Positions 44,938 to 54,191 of a DNA stretch of 64,000 bases are shown here, in pieces (within the stretch, counting starts at the first letter, position 1; every line of letters starts with the position of its first letter). Below the pieces are notes generated by a model, which made no database searches, was not told the origin of the DNA, and was given only the letters and a program-made list of their open reading frames with translations. Source of the stretch: Alteromonas pelagimontana (lineage in GTDB: Bacteria; Pseudomonadota; Gammaproteobacteria; Enterobacterales; Alteromonadaceae); the NCBI RefSeq assembly GCF_002499975.2, contig NZ_CP052766.1, positions 2,170,001 to 2,234,000 on the forward strand, read 5' to 3'. The position numbers and the translations under genes are program-made.

Positions 44938-45848
44938 AAGTTGTTCCTCCTGCTTTGAAGTGCCTTACCTGCTCGAGCGTTATAAGGCTTTCCCAGTTGC
45001 TTGCTGATCCAGTCTCCGGTTTGGATGAGCATGTCTAAGTCAATGCCGTGCTTTAAGCCTTCCCGTTCTAGCAGGTACACTACATCCTCAGTGGCCACAT
45101 TCCCCGTGGCGCCCTTGGCATAGGGACATCCACCTAATCCGCCGACGGACGCATCAAGGGTTCGGATACCTTCTTCCAATCCCACATAGATATTTGCTAT
45201 CGCCTGACCATAAGTATCGTGCATATGAAGTGCTAGCTGATGGCTCTTACTGACCGATTGCAAAGCCCGCAACAATGTTCGGACCCGTCCCGGGGTTCCG
45301 GTGCCAATGGTGTCGCCCAAAGACACCTGATAACACCCCATAGCCAGTAGTGCGGCGGTTAACCTACCTACAGTTTCCGGGGCTATCGGACCTTCGAAGG
45401 GGCAGTCCAGGGCACAGGAGATATAAGCCCGAACTTTTTTGTTGGCCGCTTTTGCCGCCTGCACTACCGAGGCAAAGCGCTTTAAACTGGTAAACACATC
45501 GCAGTTGAGGTTGCGCTGACTAAAGCTCTCTGATGCTGATGCAAATACCGCCACTTCATCCGCACTCGCCTGGTACGCGTGCTCCCATCCTTTTAAATTC
45601 GGAGTAAGCGCAGCGTAGGTCGTTCCCGAAAAGCGGTGAATACCGGCAAACACCTTCTCGCTGTCGGCCATTTGAGGCACCCACTTTGGGCTGACAAAAC
45701 TTCCCGCTTCAATATATCTGAGACCACATCGCGATAGCCGATCCACCAGCGTGATTTTAGTTTCAGCATCAACAGGTTGCTTTTCATTTTGTAAACCATC
45801 CCGTGGACTCATCTCTGCGATAGTTACAACGTTATCGTCATCCGTCAT
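44925..45848 (-). CDS. Hydroxymethylglutaryl-CoA lyase
   Basis: 307 residues of the HMGL-like TIM-barrel family. Diagnostic features are SPRDGLQNEKQPV (catalytic Arg and metal Asp), HMHDTYGQ (metal histidines) and the HMG-CoA lyase signature GLGGCPYAKGATGNVATED with its reactive cysteine. The reaction is HMG-CoA to acetyl-CoA and acetoacetate. No other leucine-degradation genes are near; instead it sits among a CoA-transferase, a transporter and esterases. It is coupled to the transporter gene by a 4-bp overlap. Confidence 0.9.
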   Translation of the reverse strand: MTDDDNVVTIAEMSPRDGLQNEKQPVDAETKITLVDRLSRCGLRYIEAGSFVSPKWVPQMADSEKVFAGIHRFSGTTYAALTPNLKGWEHAYQASADEVAVFASASESFSQRNLNCDVFTSLKRFASVVQAAKAANKKVRAYISCALDCPFEGPIAPETVGRLTAALLAMGCYQVSLGDTIGTGTPGRVRTLLRALQSVSKSHQLALHMHDTYGQAIANIYVGLEEGIRTLDASVGGLGGCPYAKGATGNVATEDVVYLLEREGLKHGIDLDMLIQTGDWISKQLGKPYNARAGKALQSRRNNLCVP

Positions 45849-47128
45849 AGACTAATTACTCCTGTGAGCACCGCTATAAATGTCATAAATAGTGAGCAGG
45901 CGTAGAGGTAGGGAATACTGAATCGCTGATGGTCTGCCAGCCCAATGCGGGTCAGGCCTATCAATAAAAACGTAGCTGGTGTCAGTGGACTGACCGGAAA
46001 GCCGGTTGTCATTTGTCCCAGCAGTGCTCCATGAGCCACGCTCTGCGCTGCGCCACCGCTATCAACAGCAATACCTGATAGAACGGGCATAATGCCGAAA
46101 TAGAAGGAATCGGGATCGAAAAGTAAACTGAGCGGCATTGCGATCAGAGCAACAAAAAAGGGTAAGTGGGTGACCAGCAGCGAGGGAAGCAAGCCACTGC
46201 CTCCCTGAGCCATGGCATCCAGCATACCGGAGTGACGTAAAATCCCGGTGAAACAACCTGCCGCAAAGAGAATACTTACCATCATAAACGCAGGTTTTGC
46301 GTGATTGTCGATACACTGCTTTTGCTTTTCAACCGACGAATGGTTGATCAGCAACGCTAACAATGAGCCACCTATAAAAGCGACTACGGGAGGGAGCAGG
46401 CTGAAAATAATGCTGCCAATAACAATAACGATAAGTGCTACATTCAGTGTCCAGGTTATCTTTGATTGTGACGTTGCCACACATTCAAAAGAACTATTCA
46501 AACTACGATTTGCACCGGCGAGCCGCCGCTTTTCTTTTGTCCCCAGCCAGTAAGCAGTTGCAACAACGAACAGGAATCCTGCTATATGAACAGGGAGTAA
46601 CGGTTGATAAAGCTCCATCACCGGTATATCCAATGCTGCCGCAGCCCGGATCGTGGGGCCACCCCAGGGCAGCATATTGTTGACGCCGGCTGACATAGCC
46701 ACCAGGCAAGCAAGGATCCGCCGGTCTATTTGCATCTCATCAAACAGCGGAAGTACTGCAGGAATAACTATTAAAAATGTGCTCGCGCCGGAGCCGTCTA
46801 AATGCACGAGTGCGGTAATGACCACCACTCCGATAAACAGTTTTCTGGGGTCGCTGCCGCACACCTTTAACGTAAAATTAATAAAGGGCCTGAAAACACC
46901 AGCGTCGTTCATAATGCCAAAGAACAAAATGGCAAACATAAACATGACGGCGACAGGTGCTATCGTGGAGATGCCATCTACCATATAGGAAGGCAAGGAT
47001 CTGGCTTGCCCTATAGCGATGGCAGCAAGTGCGGGAATGGCAATAAGCGCTACCAGCGGTGTAAGCCGCTTGCTCATTATTGCAATCAGCACGCCTATTA
47101 TTGTGAGAAGTCCCGCAACAGCTAACAT
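45845..47128 (-). CDS. CitMHS/Gnt-type carboxylate transporter
   Basis: 427 residues with about twelve hydrophobic segments. MLAVAGLLTIIGVLIAIM at the start and the re-entrant-like ALVHLDGSGASTFLIVIPAVLP and NNMLPWGGPTIRAA match the citrate-metal-hydrogen symporter (CitMHS) family of inner-membrane carriers. In this context the substrate may be another tri- or dicarboxylate such as 3-hydroxy-3-methylglutarate. It starts 5 bp after the serine hydrolase stop. Confidence 0.8.
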   Translation of the reverse strand: MLAVAGLLTIIGVLIAIMSKRLTPLVALIAIPALAAIAIGQARSLPSYMVDGISTIAPVAVMFMFAILFFGIMNDAGVFRPFINFTLKVCGSDPRKLFIGVVVITALVHLDGSGASTFLIVIPAVLPLFDEMQIDRRILACLVAMSAGVNNMLPWGGPTIRAAAALDIPVMELYQPLLPVHIAGFLFVVATAYWLGTKEKRRLAGANRSLNSSFECVATSQSKITWTLNVALIVIVIGSIIFSLLPPVVAFIGGSLLALLINHSSVEKQKQCIDNHAKPAFMMVSILFAAGCFTGILRHSGMLDAMAQGGSGLLPSLLVTHLPFFVALIAMPLSLLFDPDSFYFGIMPVLSGIAVDSGGAAQSVAHGALLGQMTTGFPVSPLTPATFLLIGLTRIGLADHQRFSIPYLYACSLFMTFIAVLTGVISL

Positions 47129-47133
47129 CTGAA

Positions 47134-48408
47134 TTACTCTGTTGTCGCATCGATCAGGTATTCGCGAAACGGCACCTGCTTATGGAACGGCGGTGGCGTA
47201 ATAACCTGTGTCATAAACAGCACGACGGAATGGGTTTGCGGATTAACCCAGAACAGGGTGTTACCAGAACCAGCCCAACCGTAGGTTCCCGCTGGCATAA
47301 AATTAATATTTTCTGTCTGCGGGGACCCAATAGCGAACCCGTAACCAAAATCGATGGGTGCGTCGTTGCCGAAATCTTCAATGGTAATTTGTGGTGCAAA
47401 TAATTGATCAACAGCCTTCGCTGGGATTATCTGCTTGCCGTTGTACTTGCCCTTATTTGCCAGCATAGTGGCAAAAGCCAGGTAATCCTGCGCTGTACCC
47501 GCGAGTGCACCACCACCGTCAAGCAGCCGGGACATATCTTTATAATCTGTGTTGTTCCGGGTTTCTATTACCTTTAACCCGTTTTCTGTCATCAAGTAGT
47601 TGGTCACAAAACGGTCGAGATCCTCTCCTGTTACAAAAAAACCAGTATCCTTCATTCCTAAGGGTGCGAAGAGATGTTTCTCCAGGTACTTATCAAGCCG
47701 TTCATTAGAGACAACTTCTATTATTTGCCCCAGCAACGTCGTAGAGTAACTGTAGCTAAATTTCTCACCAGGCTGGTGCAGAAGAGGTGCCTGTGCCAAT
47801 CGCTCGGTCAGTTCGGCCAGGTTTTTCGCTGGGGGACCATCAGTTGGCCGGGTACCTACTGGTGTATCACGTTTAACGCCGTGTTTCCGATAATATTGGT
47901 GCACTGGTGTCTCACCAGTGAAGTGATACGTAATACCCGATTTATGCGCAAGCAGGTCGCCGATAGTCATCGGCCGATCAGGATTTACCAGAGTCATATC
48001 ATCTACCGGACCCGACTGATAAACCTTAACATCGCCAAATGCAGGCAGATACTTTGAGACGGGGTCGTCGACCGAGAGCTTACCTTCTTCGTGCAACATC
48101 ATAATAGCCACACTGGTGATAGGCTTTGACATAGAATAAAGGCGGAACAGCGTCTTTTCCTGCATCGGAGTATTGCTCTGGATATCCTGGTACCCGTTGA
48201 TGTGATGGAATACTACCTCACCATTTTCAATAATATAGGTAACAGATCCTGGCATTACACCTTCGGTAACCAGCGTGTCCAGGCGGGATTCTAATTGTGA
48301 GAAATCTGAAACGTTTTCATCATTGGGATTGGGAGCAATTGTGGCGCAAGAGGCGAGGCTAACAGAAAGTAAAGTGGCAACACCTATGGCTAATTTCCTG
48401 AACATCAT
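47134..48408 (-). CDS. Beta-lactamase-fold serine hydrolase (EstB-like esterase), lipoprotein
   Basis: About 424 residues. ATG 48408 follows AGGAGT; a longer frame to 48444 lacks a ribosome site. The signal peptide ends in a lipobox (SVSLASC). The class C beta-lactamase-like core has the nucleophile in SMSK (S-x-x-K) and tyrosine in YSYSTTLLG. Such EstB-like proteins are usually carboxylesterases rather than antibiotic-resistance enzymes. Its place in the operon suggests it removes an ester-linked group before import. Confidence 0.83.
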   Translation of the reverse strand: MMFRKLAIGVATLLSVSLASCATIAPNPNDENVSDFSQLESRLDTLVTEGVMPGSVTYIIENGEVVFHHINGYQDIQSNTPMQEKTLFRLYSMSKPITSVAIMMLHEEGKLSVDDPVSKYLPAFGDVKVYQSGPVDDMTLVNPDRPMTIGDLLAHKSGITYHFTGETPVHQYYRKHGVKRDTPVGTRPTDGPPAKNLAELTERLAQAPLLHQPGEKFSYSYSTTLLGQIIEVVSNERLDKYLEKHLFAPLGMKDTGFFVTGEDLDRFVTNYLMTENGLKVIETRNNTDYKDMSRLLDGGGALAGTAQDYLAFATMLANKGKYNGKQIIPAKAVDQLFAPQITIEDFGNDAPIDFGYGFAIGSPQTENINFMPAGTYGWAGSGNTLFWVNPQTHSVVLFMTQVITPPPFHKQVPFREYLIDATTE

Positions 48409-48419
48409 GTTTTTACTCC

Positions 48420-49628
48420 TTAACAGGTTAAAGGTTGCTGACAAAGAATCACGCCTTCAGCTTCAAGCGCGTTGATCTCAGGCTCTTCATAGCCCAATTC
48501 CTGTAAAATAACAGCGGTGTGTTCGCCGAGGCGGGGAGACGGTAAATTATCGGATAATTCTACGTCCTCGGCATAAAACGGCGAACCGGCTTCTCTTAGT
48601 CTGCCCTCTGTAGGGTGGTCGTATTCGCGGAAAAACGACTGTGACGTTAAGTGCGGGTCGGTGAGTAACGAAGCAATATCATTTACTGGCGCAAAAGGAA
48701 CATCGATAGCAGTAAGATCATCCACCCACTGCGCTGTCGTTTTAGCGGGCGTACTTTCACTGACTATCTTGTATAACGAGCCAACGTTCTCACTTCTGAT
48801 AACCGGGTCGGTAACGTGTTGGTGAGTGACCATGTCAGCGCGTCCTATTAAGGTAAAGAATTTTTGCCAGTGGCGGGTACTGTAGGGAAGGATGCTGATG
48901 TAACCGTCTTTTGTGGGAAATGGCTTCCTGTAAGGGGAGGTCAGACGCTCGTAACCAGTACCGCCGAGCGGCGGAACGAAACTTTCGCCTGCCAGCTGTT
49001 CGGTCATGAGAAACGACACCATGCCTTCAAACATAGGCGCCTCAAGCTTACAACCAACGCCATGTTGTAAACGATGAACCATTCCTGCCAATACAGCCAT
49101 GGCGAGATGCATTCCACCCACTTTATCGCAGATAATGGTGGGAATAAATCTGGGTTGACCGTCAGTAGATTTATTCAGATACGCCAGGCCGCTCTCAGCC
49201 TGAATGATGTCATCATAGGCGGGCTTTTCTGCATAAATTCCATTCTGCCCGTAGCCTGGGGCGAAACAATACACTATTTCGCCATTGATTTTTTTCAATG
49301 ATTCGTAGTCGATCCCAAGTCTTGTAGCTGTTGAAGTTCGCATATTGTGAACTACCACATCAGCTTCTTTAACTAGCTTTTCAAGTACGTTCTTGCCGTC
49401 GCGGGTCTTTAGGTCGATTGCAATGGAACGTTTGTTACGATTGCAATTAATAAAGCCGGCGCCCATTTCATCACTACGCCCTGGACGAACCGTTCTGAAT
49501 AAATCACCTGATATATTTTCTACTTTAATTATATCGGCCCCGAAGTCACCGAGAAACTGAGTCGCGTACGGCCCTAAAACAATGGTGGTTAAATCGATGA
49601 CCTTAATGCCATTAAGAAGAGAAAACAT
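48420..49628 (-). CDS. Family III CoA-transferase (CaiB/BaiF)
   Basis: 402 residues. GIKVIDLTTIVLGPYATQFLGDFGADIIKVE is the classic family III N-terminus, and IICDKVGGMHLAMAVLAGM carries the catalytic aspartate. It moves CoA from a donor such as succinyl-CoA to a carboxylic acid. Human SUGCT, in the same family, uses glutarate and also 3-hydroxy-3-methylglutarate, which fits the downstream HMG-CoA lyase. It is the first gene of the operon and divergent from a LysR regulator. Confidence 0.88.
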   Translation of the reverse strand: MFSLLNGIKVIDLTTIVLGPYATQFLGDFGADIIKVENISGDLFRTVRPGRSDEMGAGFINCNRNKRSIAIDLKTRDGKNVLEKLVKEADVVVHNMRTSTATRLGIDYESLKKINGEIVYCFAPGYGQNGIYAEKPAYDDIIQAESGLAYLNKSTDGQPRFIPTIICDKVGGMHLAMAVLAGMVHRLQHGVGCKLEAPMFEGMVSFLMTEQLAGESFVPPLGGTGYERLTSPYRKPFPTKDGYISILPYSTRHWQKFFTLIGRADMVTHQHVTDPVIRSENVGSLYKIVSESTPAKTTAQWVDDLTAIDVPFAPVNDIASLLTDPHLTSQSFFREYDHPTEGRLREAGSPFYAEDVELSDNLPSPRLGEHTAVILQELGYEEPEINALEAEGVILCQQPLTC

Positions 49629-49718
49629 ATTGACTCCAAAAGTATGCCCTTATCCAGCAAGTAACCAACCTACCACTTACTGTTTACATTTTGTTAATAC
49701 TATGTTCTTCTTGAATCT

Positions 49719-49733
49719 ATCATTCAAATCGAT
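49719..49733. promoter_or_regulatory. LysR-type binding-site candidate
   Basis: ATC-N9-GAT in the 156-bp divergent region between the CoA-transferase and LysR genes. The half-site pattern suits a LysR recognition site. Weak evidence; the region is A+T-rich. Confidence 0.3.
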
Positions 49734-49784
49734 TAATCCTATATATCAATAATTATTTCTGATTAATCTTCAGGTGCGTCAGCC

Positions 49785-50675
49785 ATGATAAATATTAAAC
49801 ATCTCAGAGCTTTTATTGCTGTCGCTGCAGAGCTACATTTTACCCGCGCAGCCGAGCGTGTGTGTCTTACCCAGCCAGCGCTCAGTTCCCTTATTCAACA
49901 GTTAGAACAGGACTTTGGAGTACAATTAGTAAGGCGCCATACCAGGCAGGTTGAGTTAACCGAAGCCGGTGAGGGGTTTTTATCAACAGCAGAAAAATTA
50001 GTAAGCGATTTCGAGCAGGCCATTCATGACGTTAAAACTTATAAATCGATTAGACGCGGTCGTGTGGATATTGCTGCCGTCCCATCCGTGTGCGGCCACT
50101 TTTTACCTGATGTGTTAAAGAAATTCAGTGATGCTTATCCTGACATAAGGCTGAATGTAAAAGATTGCGCAGGGCAGGAGATTGTGGATTCGATTAAAGG
50201 CAAGCTAATAGATTTCGGGATCAGTTATACGCAGACTGATAAAGATTTAGAGGCTATAGCCATCACCGAGGACGCGCTCGTCGTAGTGTGTAAACGTTCG
50301 CATTCCTTCGCTCAAAAAGAATATGTCACATGGGAAGATTTAGCTGACGAAAAGCTGATAGCAATGGACAAAGGAACCACAATCAGAACGTTAATTGACA
50401 GTACTGCTATAGCGCAGAATATGAAACTGGATATTGTGCTGGAGCCCAGACTCATGCCAACAGCTTTATCTTATGCAGAGTCAGGTATTGGCGTTACTAT
50501 TTTGCCCAGCCTGGGTGTAGTCAAGAATCTGCCGCAATCCCTTATCAGGAAGCCGTTGAACAACCCGACGATTAAAAGAGAAATTTCTCTGATCAGCCAG
50601 AGAGGAAGAACGCTATCCCCCGCCGCAAAAATATTAAAGTCTTTTGTGCTGGGGGTGGATTTAAAAACAATTTAG
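49785..50675 (+). CDS. LysR-family regulator of the catabolic operon
   Basis: 296 residues. The winged-helix N-terminus (MINIKHLRAFIAVAAELHFTRAAERVCLTQPALSSLIQQLE) is followed by a periplasmic-binding-protein-like effector domain from about residue 90. It is divergently placed from the CoA-transferase gene, the usual position of the regulator that senses a pathway substrate or intermediate. Confidence 0.92.
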   Translation: MINIKHLRAFIAVAAELHFTRAAERVCLTQPALSSLIQQLEQDFGVQLVRRHTRQVELTEAGEGFLSTAEKLVSDFEQAIHDVKTYKSIRRGRVDIAAVPSVCGHFLPDVLKKFSDAYPDIRLNVKDCAGQEIVDSIKGKLIDFGISYTQTDKDLEAIAITEDALVVVCKRSHSFAQKEYVTWEDLADEKLIAMDKGTTIRTLIDSTAIAQNMKLDIVLEPRLMPTALSYAESGIGVTILPSLGVVKNLPQSLIRKPLNNPTIKREISLISQRGRTLSPAAKILKSFVLGVDLKTI

Positions 50676-50741
50676 GACTCGCTGAAAGACAAGAGAATTG
50701 AGCGGGTCGAACCACAGCTTCTATAAAGCAGCTAATACCTT

Positions 50742-51614
50742 TCAGGACAAGCTTTTTTGGAATTTCTCCAGGAAGACACGTAGTTTGGGCAAAACCTGCC
50801 GCCTGGAGGGGTAAACTGCCCAAATAGCTAAGTCACGGGGTACCGCGCCTTCAAGAGGAACTACAACCAGTCGGCCGTTTTCCAAATCTTCCTTCACATC
50901 CCATGATGAAAGTTGTGCCAGCCCAAGGCCCGACAGGCAGGCTGAAAGGAAGCCATCAACGCTGCTGGACGCAAATCTCCCCCCAACACGAACTGATTTT
51001 TCTTCTCCATTTACAATGAATTGCCAGTGGGTGAAATTGGAGAATGTCAAACATTGATGATGCGCGAGGTCTTCTATCGTGCGTGGCGTACCATGCTGCT
51101 CTAAATAGGATGGTGCGGCGTATATTTCTTTCGGATTATTAGCCAGCCGTCGAGCGATCAGGTCGCTATCCTTGAGTGGAGCAATTCTGATGGCAAGGTC
51201 AAATCCCGAGGCAACAATATCAACAATGCCATCACTGAGCTCAAGGTCAATCCGAAGGCCTGGGTTTTCATCAAGCAGCGATTGCACAATCGGCATAATA
51301 CGCTTTCGGCCCAGGGTAATTGGGGCAGTAACACGTAGTAAGCCAGTTGCACTGCCTACTGAGGATGAGAGAGTCGCACGCGCCGCTTCCTGGGTTTCCA
51401 GCATTTCCACCACGAATGGCAAAAAATCGTCTCCTTCCGGCGTTAGTGAGATCGAGCGCGATGTACGCTGAAAGAGACGAACGCCCAGTTCGTTTTCCAG
51501 CGCGGCAAGACGACGAGTCGCGGACATTGGGGTCAATTTTAAATGTCGGGCTGCTCCCGATAAGCTACCGGTTCTCACGGCATGTAAAAATACTTCCAGA
51601 GATTGCGTGTCCAT
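50742..51614 (-). CDS. LysR-family transcriptional regulator
   Basis: About 290 residues from ATG 51614 (MDTQSLEVFLHAVRTGSLSGAARHL); the frame runs to 51647 but the added residues are not family-like. The HTH is SLSGAARHLKLTPMSATRRLAALE. The usual divergent target gene is missing: instead an EcoRII-C-like fragment begins 71 bp away. It is convergent with the other LysR gene. Confidence 0.9.
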   Translation of the reverse strand: MDTQSLEVFLHAVRTGSLSGAARHLKLTPMSATRRLAALENELGVRLFQRTSRSISLTPEGDDFLPFVVEMLETQEAARATLSSSVGSATGLLRVTAPITLGRKRIMPIVQSLLDENPGLRIDLELSDGIVDIVASGFDLAIRIAPLKDSDLIARRLANNPKEIYAAPSYLEQHGTPRTIEDLAHHQCLTFSNFTHWQFIVNGEEKSVRVGGRFASSSVDGFLSACLSGLGLAQLSSWDVKEDLENGRLVVVPLEGAVPRDLAIWAVYPSRRQVLPKLRVFLEKFQKSLS

Positions 51615-51685
51615 TTTAATAACGAATACCGTTAGTAAGCTTAACATTAATGACTATATTAACAGTATACGTTACGAACTAAGAT

Positions 51686-52195
51686 GTGTCATACCAACGC
51701 CTCAAGCAGGGTTTTGGTGAACACGGTGATGACGTAGATGAGTTTATTAAATTTTCTCTGAGTGTTCAAAACCGGCGCAAGTCAAGGGCTGGGCATTCCT
51801 TTGAAAATCATATCGAAGAAATACTTATCCGGAATAGCTTGAACTTCATACGTGGTGGAAAAACCGAAGGAAAACAAACGCCTGATTTCTTATTTCCCGG
51901 GCAGGAGGCATATTATGACCAAAATTTCCCTGATGGCAGACTACGTGTGCTCGCGGCAAAAACCAGCTGTAAAGAACGCTGGAGACAAGTGCTGGCGGAA
52001 GCCAATCGGGTAAGCCTAAAACACCTGATGACACTGGAACCCGCTATTTCTGTGGATCAGACCACTCAGATGAAGGATATGGGTCTTCAGTTGATAGTAC
52101 CTACAGTCATACAGCGCACATATACATCTTCTCAAAGAGACTATTTAATCAGCTTTGGGACGTTCATTAAAGAAACAAAAGATCTTTATCGTTAG
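51686..52195 (+). pseudogene. Orphan EcoRII-C-like nuclease domain, N-terminally truncated
   Basis: 169 residues from a GTG after an in-frame stop at 51680. The sequence matches the EcoRII catalytic domain pattern: RAGHSFENHIEEIL, KQTPDFLFPGQEAYYD (catalytic PD), LAAKTSCKERWRQVLAEA (catalytic K). Full EcoRII is about 400 residues with an N-terminal effector domain; that half and the partner methyltransferase are absent. It may be a remnant, or a minimal enzyme if still folded. Confidence 0.65.
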
Positions 52196-52378
52196 GAGAC
52201 TCTGTAACCTCCTGTCGGTCTAATTTTCAACGTATTTTGTTTCCCTTAACAATATTATCCGCCATAAAGAAGGGGCTCTGAGGTGGGTAACGGCGAATGT
52301 ATTCGTCCGGTGATCCCCACGTTCAATTCCTGATATTGCTGCGGCATGTTGCTCTCTTTAGAGGGAGATCACCATGCG

Positions 52379-52810
52379 TCATCCCAGCGCAGCCAACAAC
52401 AATGGCTGACTCTTTATGAGCAACAAAAAAGTAGCCTGACGGCAGTGAAATTCTGCCAAGAACAAATATGAATATCCAAACGTTTTACGCCCGGCGCAGC
52501 GATATCCAGTTACAACGTTCCAGCCGCGGTTAATTAAAGTTTAGCGCGACGTGATCACTTTCGAGCTGCACGATCATGATGCCGTTTTTATAACCCTTAG
52601 CCACGCCCAGAGTCAGCTGACGTTACCCAAAGGCATGGGAGGCCGAAACTCAGTCATTCTTCATTCAGGCCCACCTTGCACTACCGCAGTTGGGGCGAAA
52701 AAACGATAACTTCGACGATGTATTTGAAGCCTTACTGGTGCAAAAAGATAGAATCCGCGCCTTACAGCAACTGCCGGAATGGCACGGTAATCTGCGGCCT
52801 CATCAATAAT
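52379..52810 (+). pseudogene. IS66-family transposase accessory gene remnants
   Basis: Across two frames 52379-52533 reads RSQQQWLTLYEQQKSSLTAV, KFCQEQ, frameshift, MNIQTFYARRSDIQLQ, the start of an IS66 TnpA-type protein. A further stretch near 52560-52650 (VITFELHDHDAVF, QSQLTLPKGM) fits its C-terminus. Stops and frameshifts make it non-functional. No terminal inverted repeats were found. Confidence 0.55.
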
Positions 52811-52848
52811 CGGAGAAGATTTAGCTATACTTTTGTTTCAATTACTCC

Positions 52849-53235
52849 TCAAACCTTTATGCCAGCAATATCCCGTGCTGGTGGATTGCCAAACATTCGC
52901 GCGTCTTCGCGGCTAAACTGCGAGGCGCTTTCATAGCCAAATTTATGTGCAGTGGTTGCAGCATCTAAATGTTGAGAAATCATCAAGGTTCTTGCCTCAA
53001 CTAACCGAACGAATTTTTGAAACTGCAACGGGCTCATTTTTGTGACCGCTTTGAAGTGCGCATGAAATGAGGACACGCTCATGCGGGCGAGTTTTGCCAG
53101 CTCCTCTACCGTTACAGATTGATCATAATCACGCCGCAGTTTTTGAATGGCGACAGAAACGCATTTTGTGGGGGTGTCTTTCAATGAAAGTAGTAGAAAG
53201 CGAGTTAGCGCATACGACAACAGATGGATCAGCAA
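52849..53235 (-). pseudogene. AraC-family regulator, C-terminal HTH fragment
   Basis: The homologous part is about 105 residues: VEELAKLARMSVSSFHAHFKAVTKMSPLQFQKFVRL, then ARTLMISQHLDAATTAHKFGYESASQFSRED, both AraC helix-turn-helix units. Everything upstream of residue KCVSVAIQ (about 53165) reads as the antisense of the SDR fragment, so the ligand-binding domain has been deleted. Confidence 0.7.
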
Positions 53236-53360
53236 AGGAATGGCTGGAAGACTTTCGCAAAGTGGCTCTAAAGCCCGAAGCGATTGCCAATGCCATAGCC
53301 TATGCCATTGAACAGCCCGAAGATGTGAATGTTGATGAGCTAATTGTACAACCCGCTTAA
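53184..53360 (+). pseudogene. Short-chain dehydrogenase, C-terminal fragment
   Basis: 58 residues (MKVVESELAHTTTDGSAKEW...IANAIAYAIEQPEDVNVDELIVQP) match the end of SDR oxidoreductases. The Rossmann fold and catalytic Tyr/Lys are missing. It abuts the AraC fragment tail-outward; in intact loci an AraC gene often stands divergent from an SDR gene, so one deletion removed both 5' parts. Confidence 0.65.
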
Positions 53361-53594
53361 CTACATTTCCTGGCCGGAACTTCTGGAGCAGGGATGCTCC
53401 AGCAGAGCCATCAGGATGATTTTACGGCGTTTCGGATACGAAATTTTGTTTATTTCGCAAGGCTGCTTCACTTTTTTATTCGACAAACTGACTACGCGAG
53501 CAGTAATTCAAAAAAGTGCTTCGCGTATCGTGCTCATCCTCTCGCCACAACAAGGTTGTGCAATGAACAATTTTGAAAGCGCCTATCGGCAAAA

Positions 53595-54191
53595 CTAACT
53601 CTCTCCTTCCACCAATCGAATAGGTTTTTGCTCAGATGGTAAAACATCACGGATGACTCTTTGGGGAATAAACGTTTCGCCCACTGCCATTACTCTGCGA
53701 GTGGTGATTTCAACCAATCGCGCGTTAACCTGAACACCGCCCCGCATATTGGTCAGGGTGCCGAGCAGGATATAATCGAGCGTGACAGAGTTTGGCAGAT
53801 CCAGATAGTCTTTCGACAACGCAAAATCACCGTCTGGTGTGACGCGAATAAAGTCGGTCGCTTTTACATCAGTCACCCACTGGCCGACCTTATGCAATTC
53901 GTAAATAAAGCTTTCCTGAATTTGGCGGGCGAAAACCGGCGAGTACTGTTGCTGGTCGTCAACAAAACGAAAACTACTGACGGCAACTTTACTGTTTGGA
54001 TTAACATGTTCAATGGTGCGGATAAGTTCGTTACTTAGCTCTTGCACGTAATGTCCCAATTGCTCGCCTCCCCAGTCAGCCAAAGGACTAGCTGTTAACT
54101 GTGGGCGATGAAGGTGTTCTGTGGGAGAAGCGCAGCTTGCCAATAAACCGCTGATAAATATAACTGTGAAATAACGCATCTTATTGCTCAT
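53595..54191 (-). CDS. FlgO-domain lipoprotein 1
   Basis: 198 residues with lipobox SGLLASC. The FlgO-type domain shows as VAVSSFRFVDD...ARQIQESFIYELHKVGQWVTDVKATDFIRVTPDGDFALSKDYLDL, then LDYILLGTLTNMRGGVQVNARLVEITTRRVMAVGETFIP. FlgO proteins are outer-membrane lipoproteins tied to flagella in Vibrio; here there are no flagellar genes. It overlaps the preceding FlgO-like gene by 11 bp. Confidence 0.82.
   Translation of the reverse strand: MSNKMRYFTVIFISGLLASCASPTEHLHRPQLTASPLADWGGEQLGHYVQELSNELIRTIEHVNPNSKVAVSSFRFVDDQQQYSPVFARQIQESFIYELHKVGQWVTDVKATDFIRVTPDGDFALSKDYLDLPNSVTLDYILLGTLTNMRGGVQVNARLVEITTRRVMAVGETFIPQRVIRDVLPSEQKPIRLVEGES

Noticed and set aside
47134..48408. Reading the beta-lactamase-fold gene as antibiotic resistance
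   Set aside because: Motifs and operon context fit an EstB-like esterase lipoprotein; no beta-lactamase-specific evidence.
53344..53598. 84-codon plus-strand frame between the SDR fragment and FlgO-like gene
   Set aside because: No homology pattern and no ribosome site; overlaps the SDR fragment's end.
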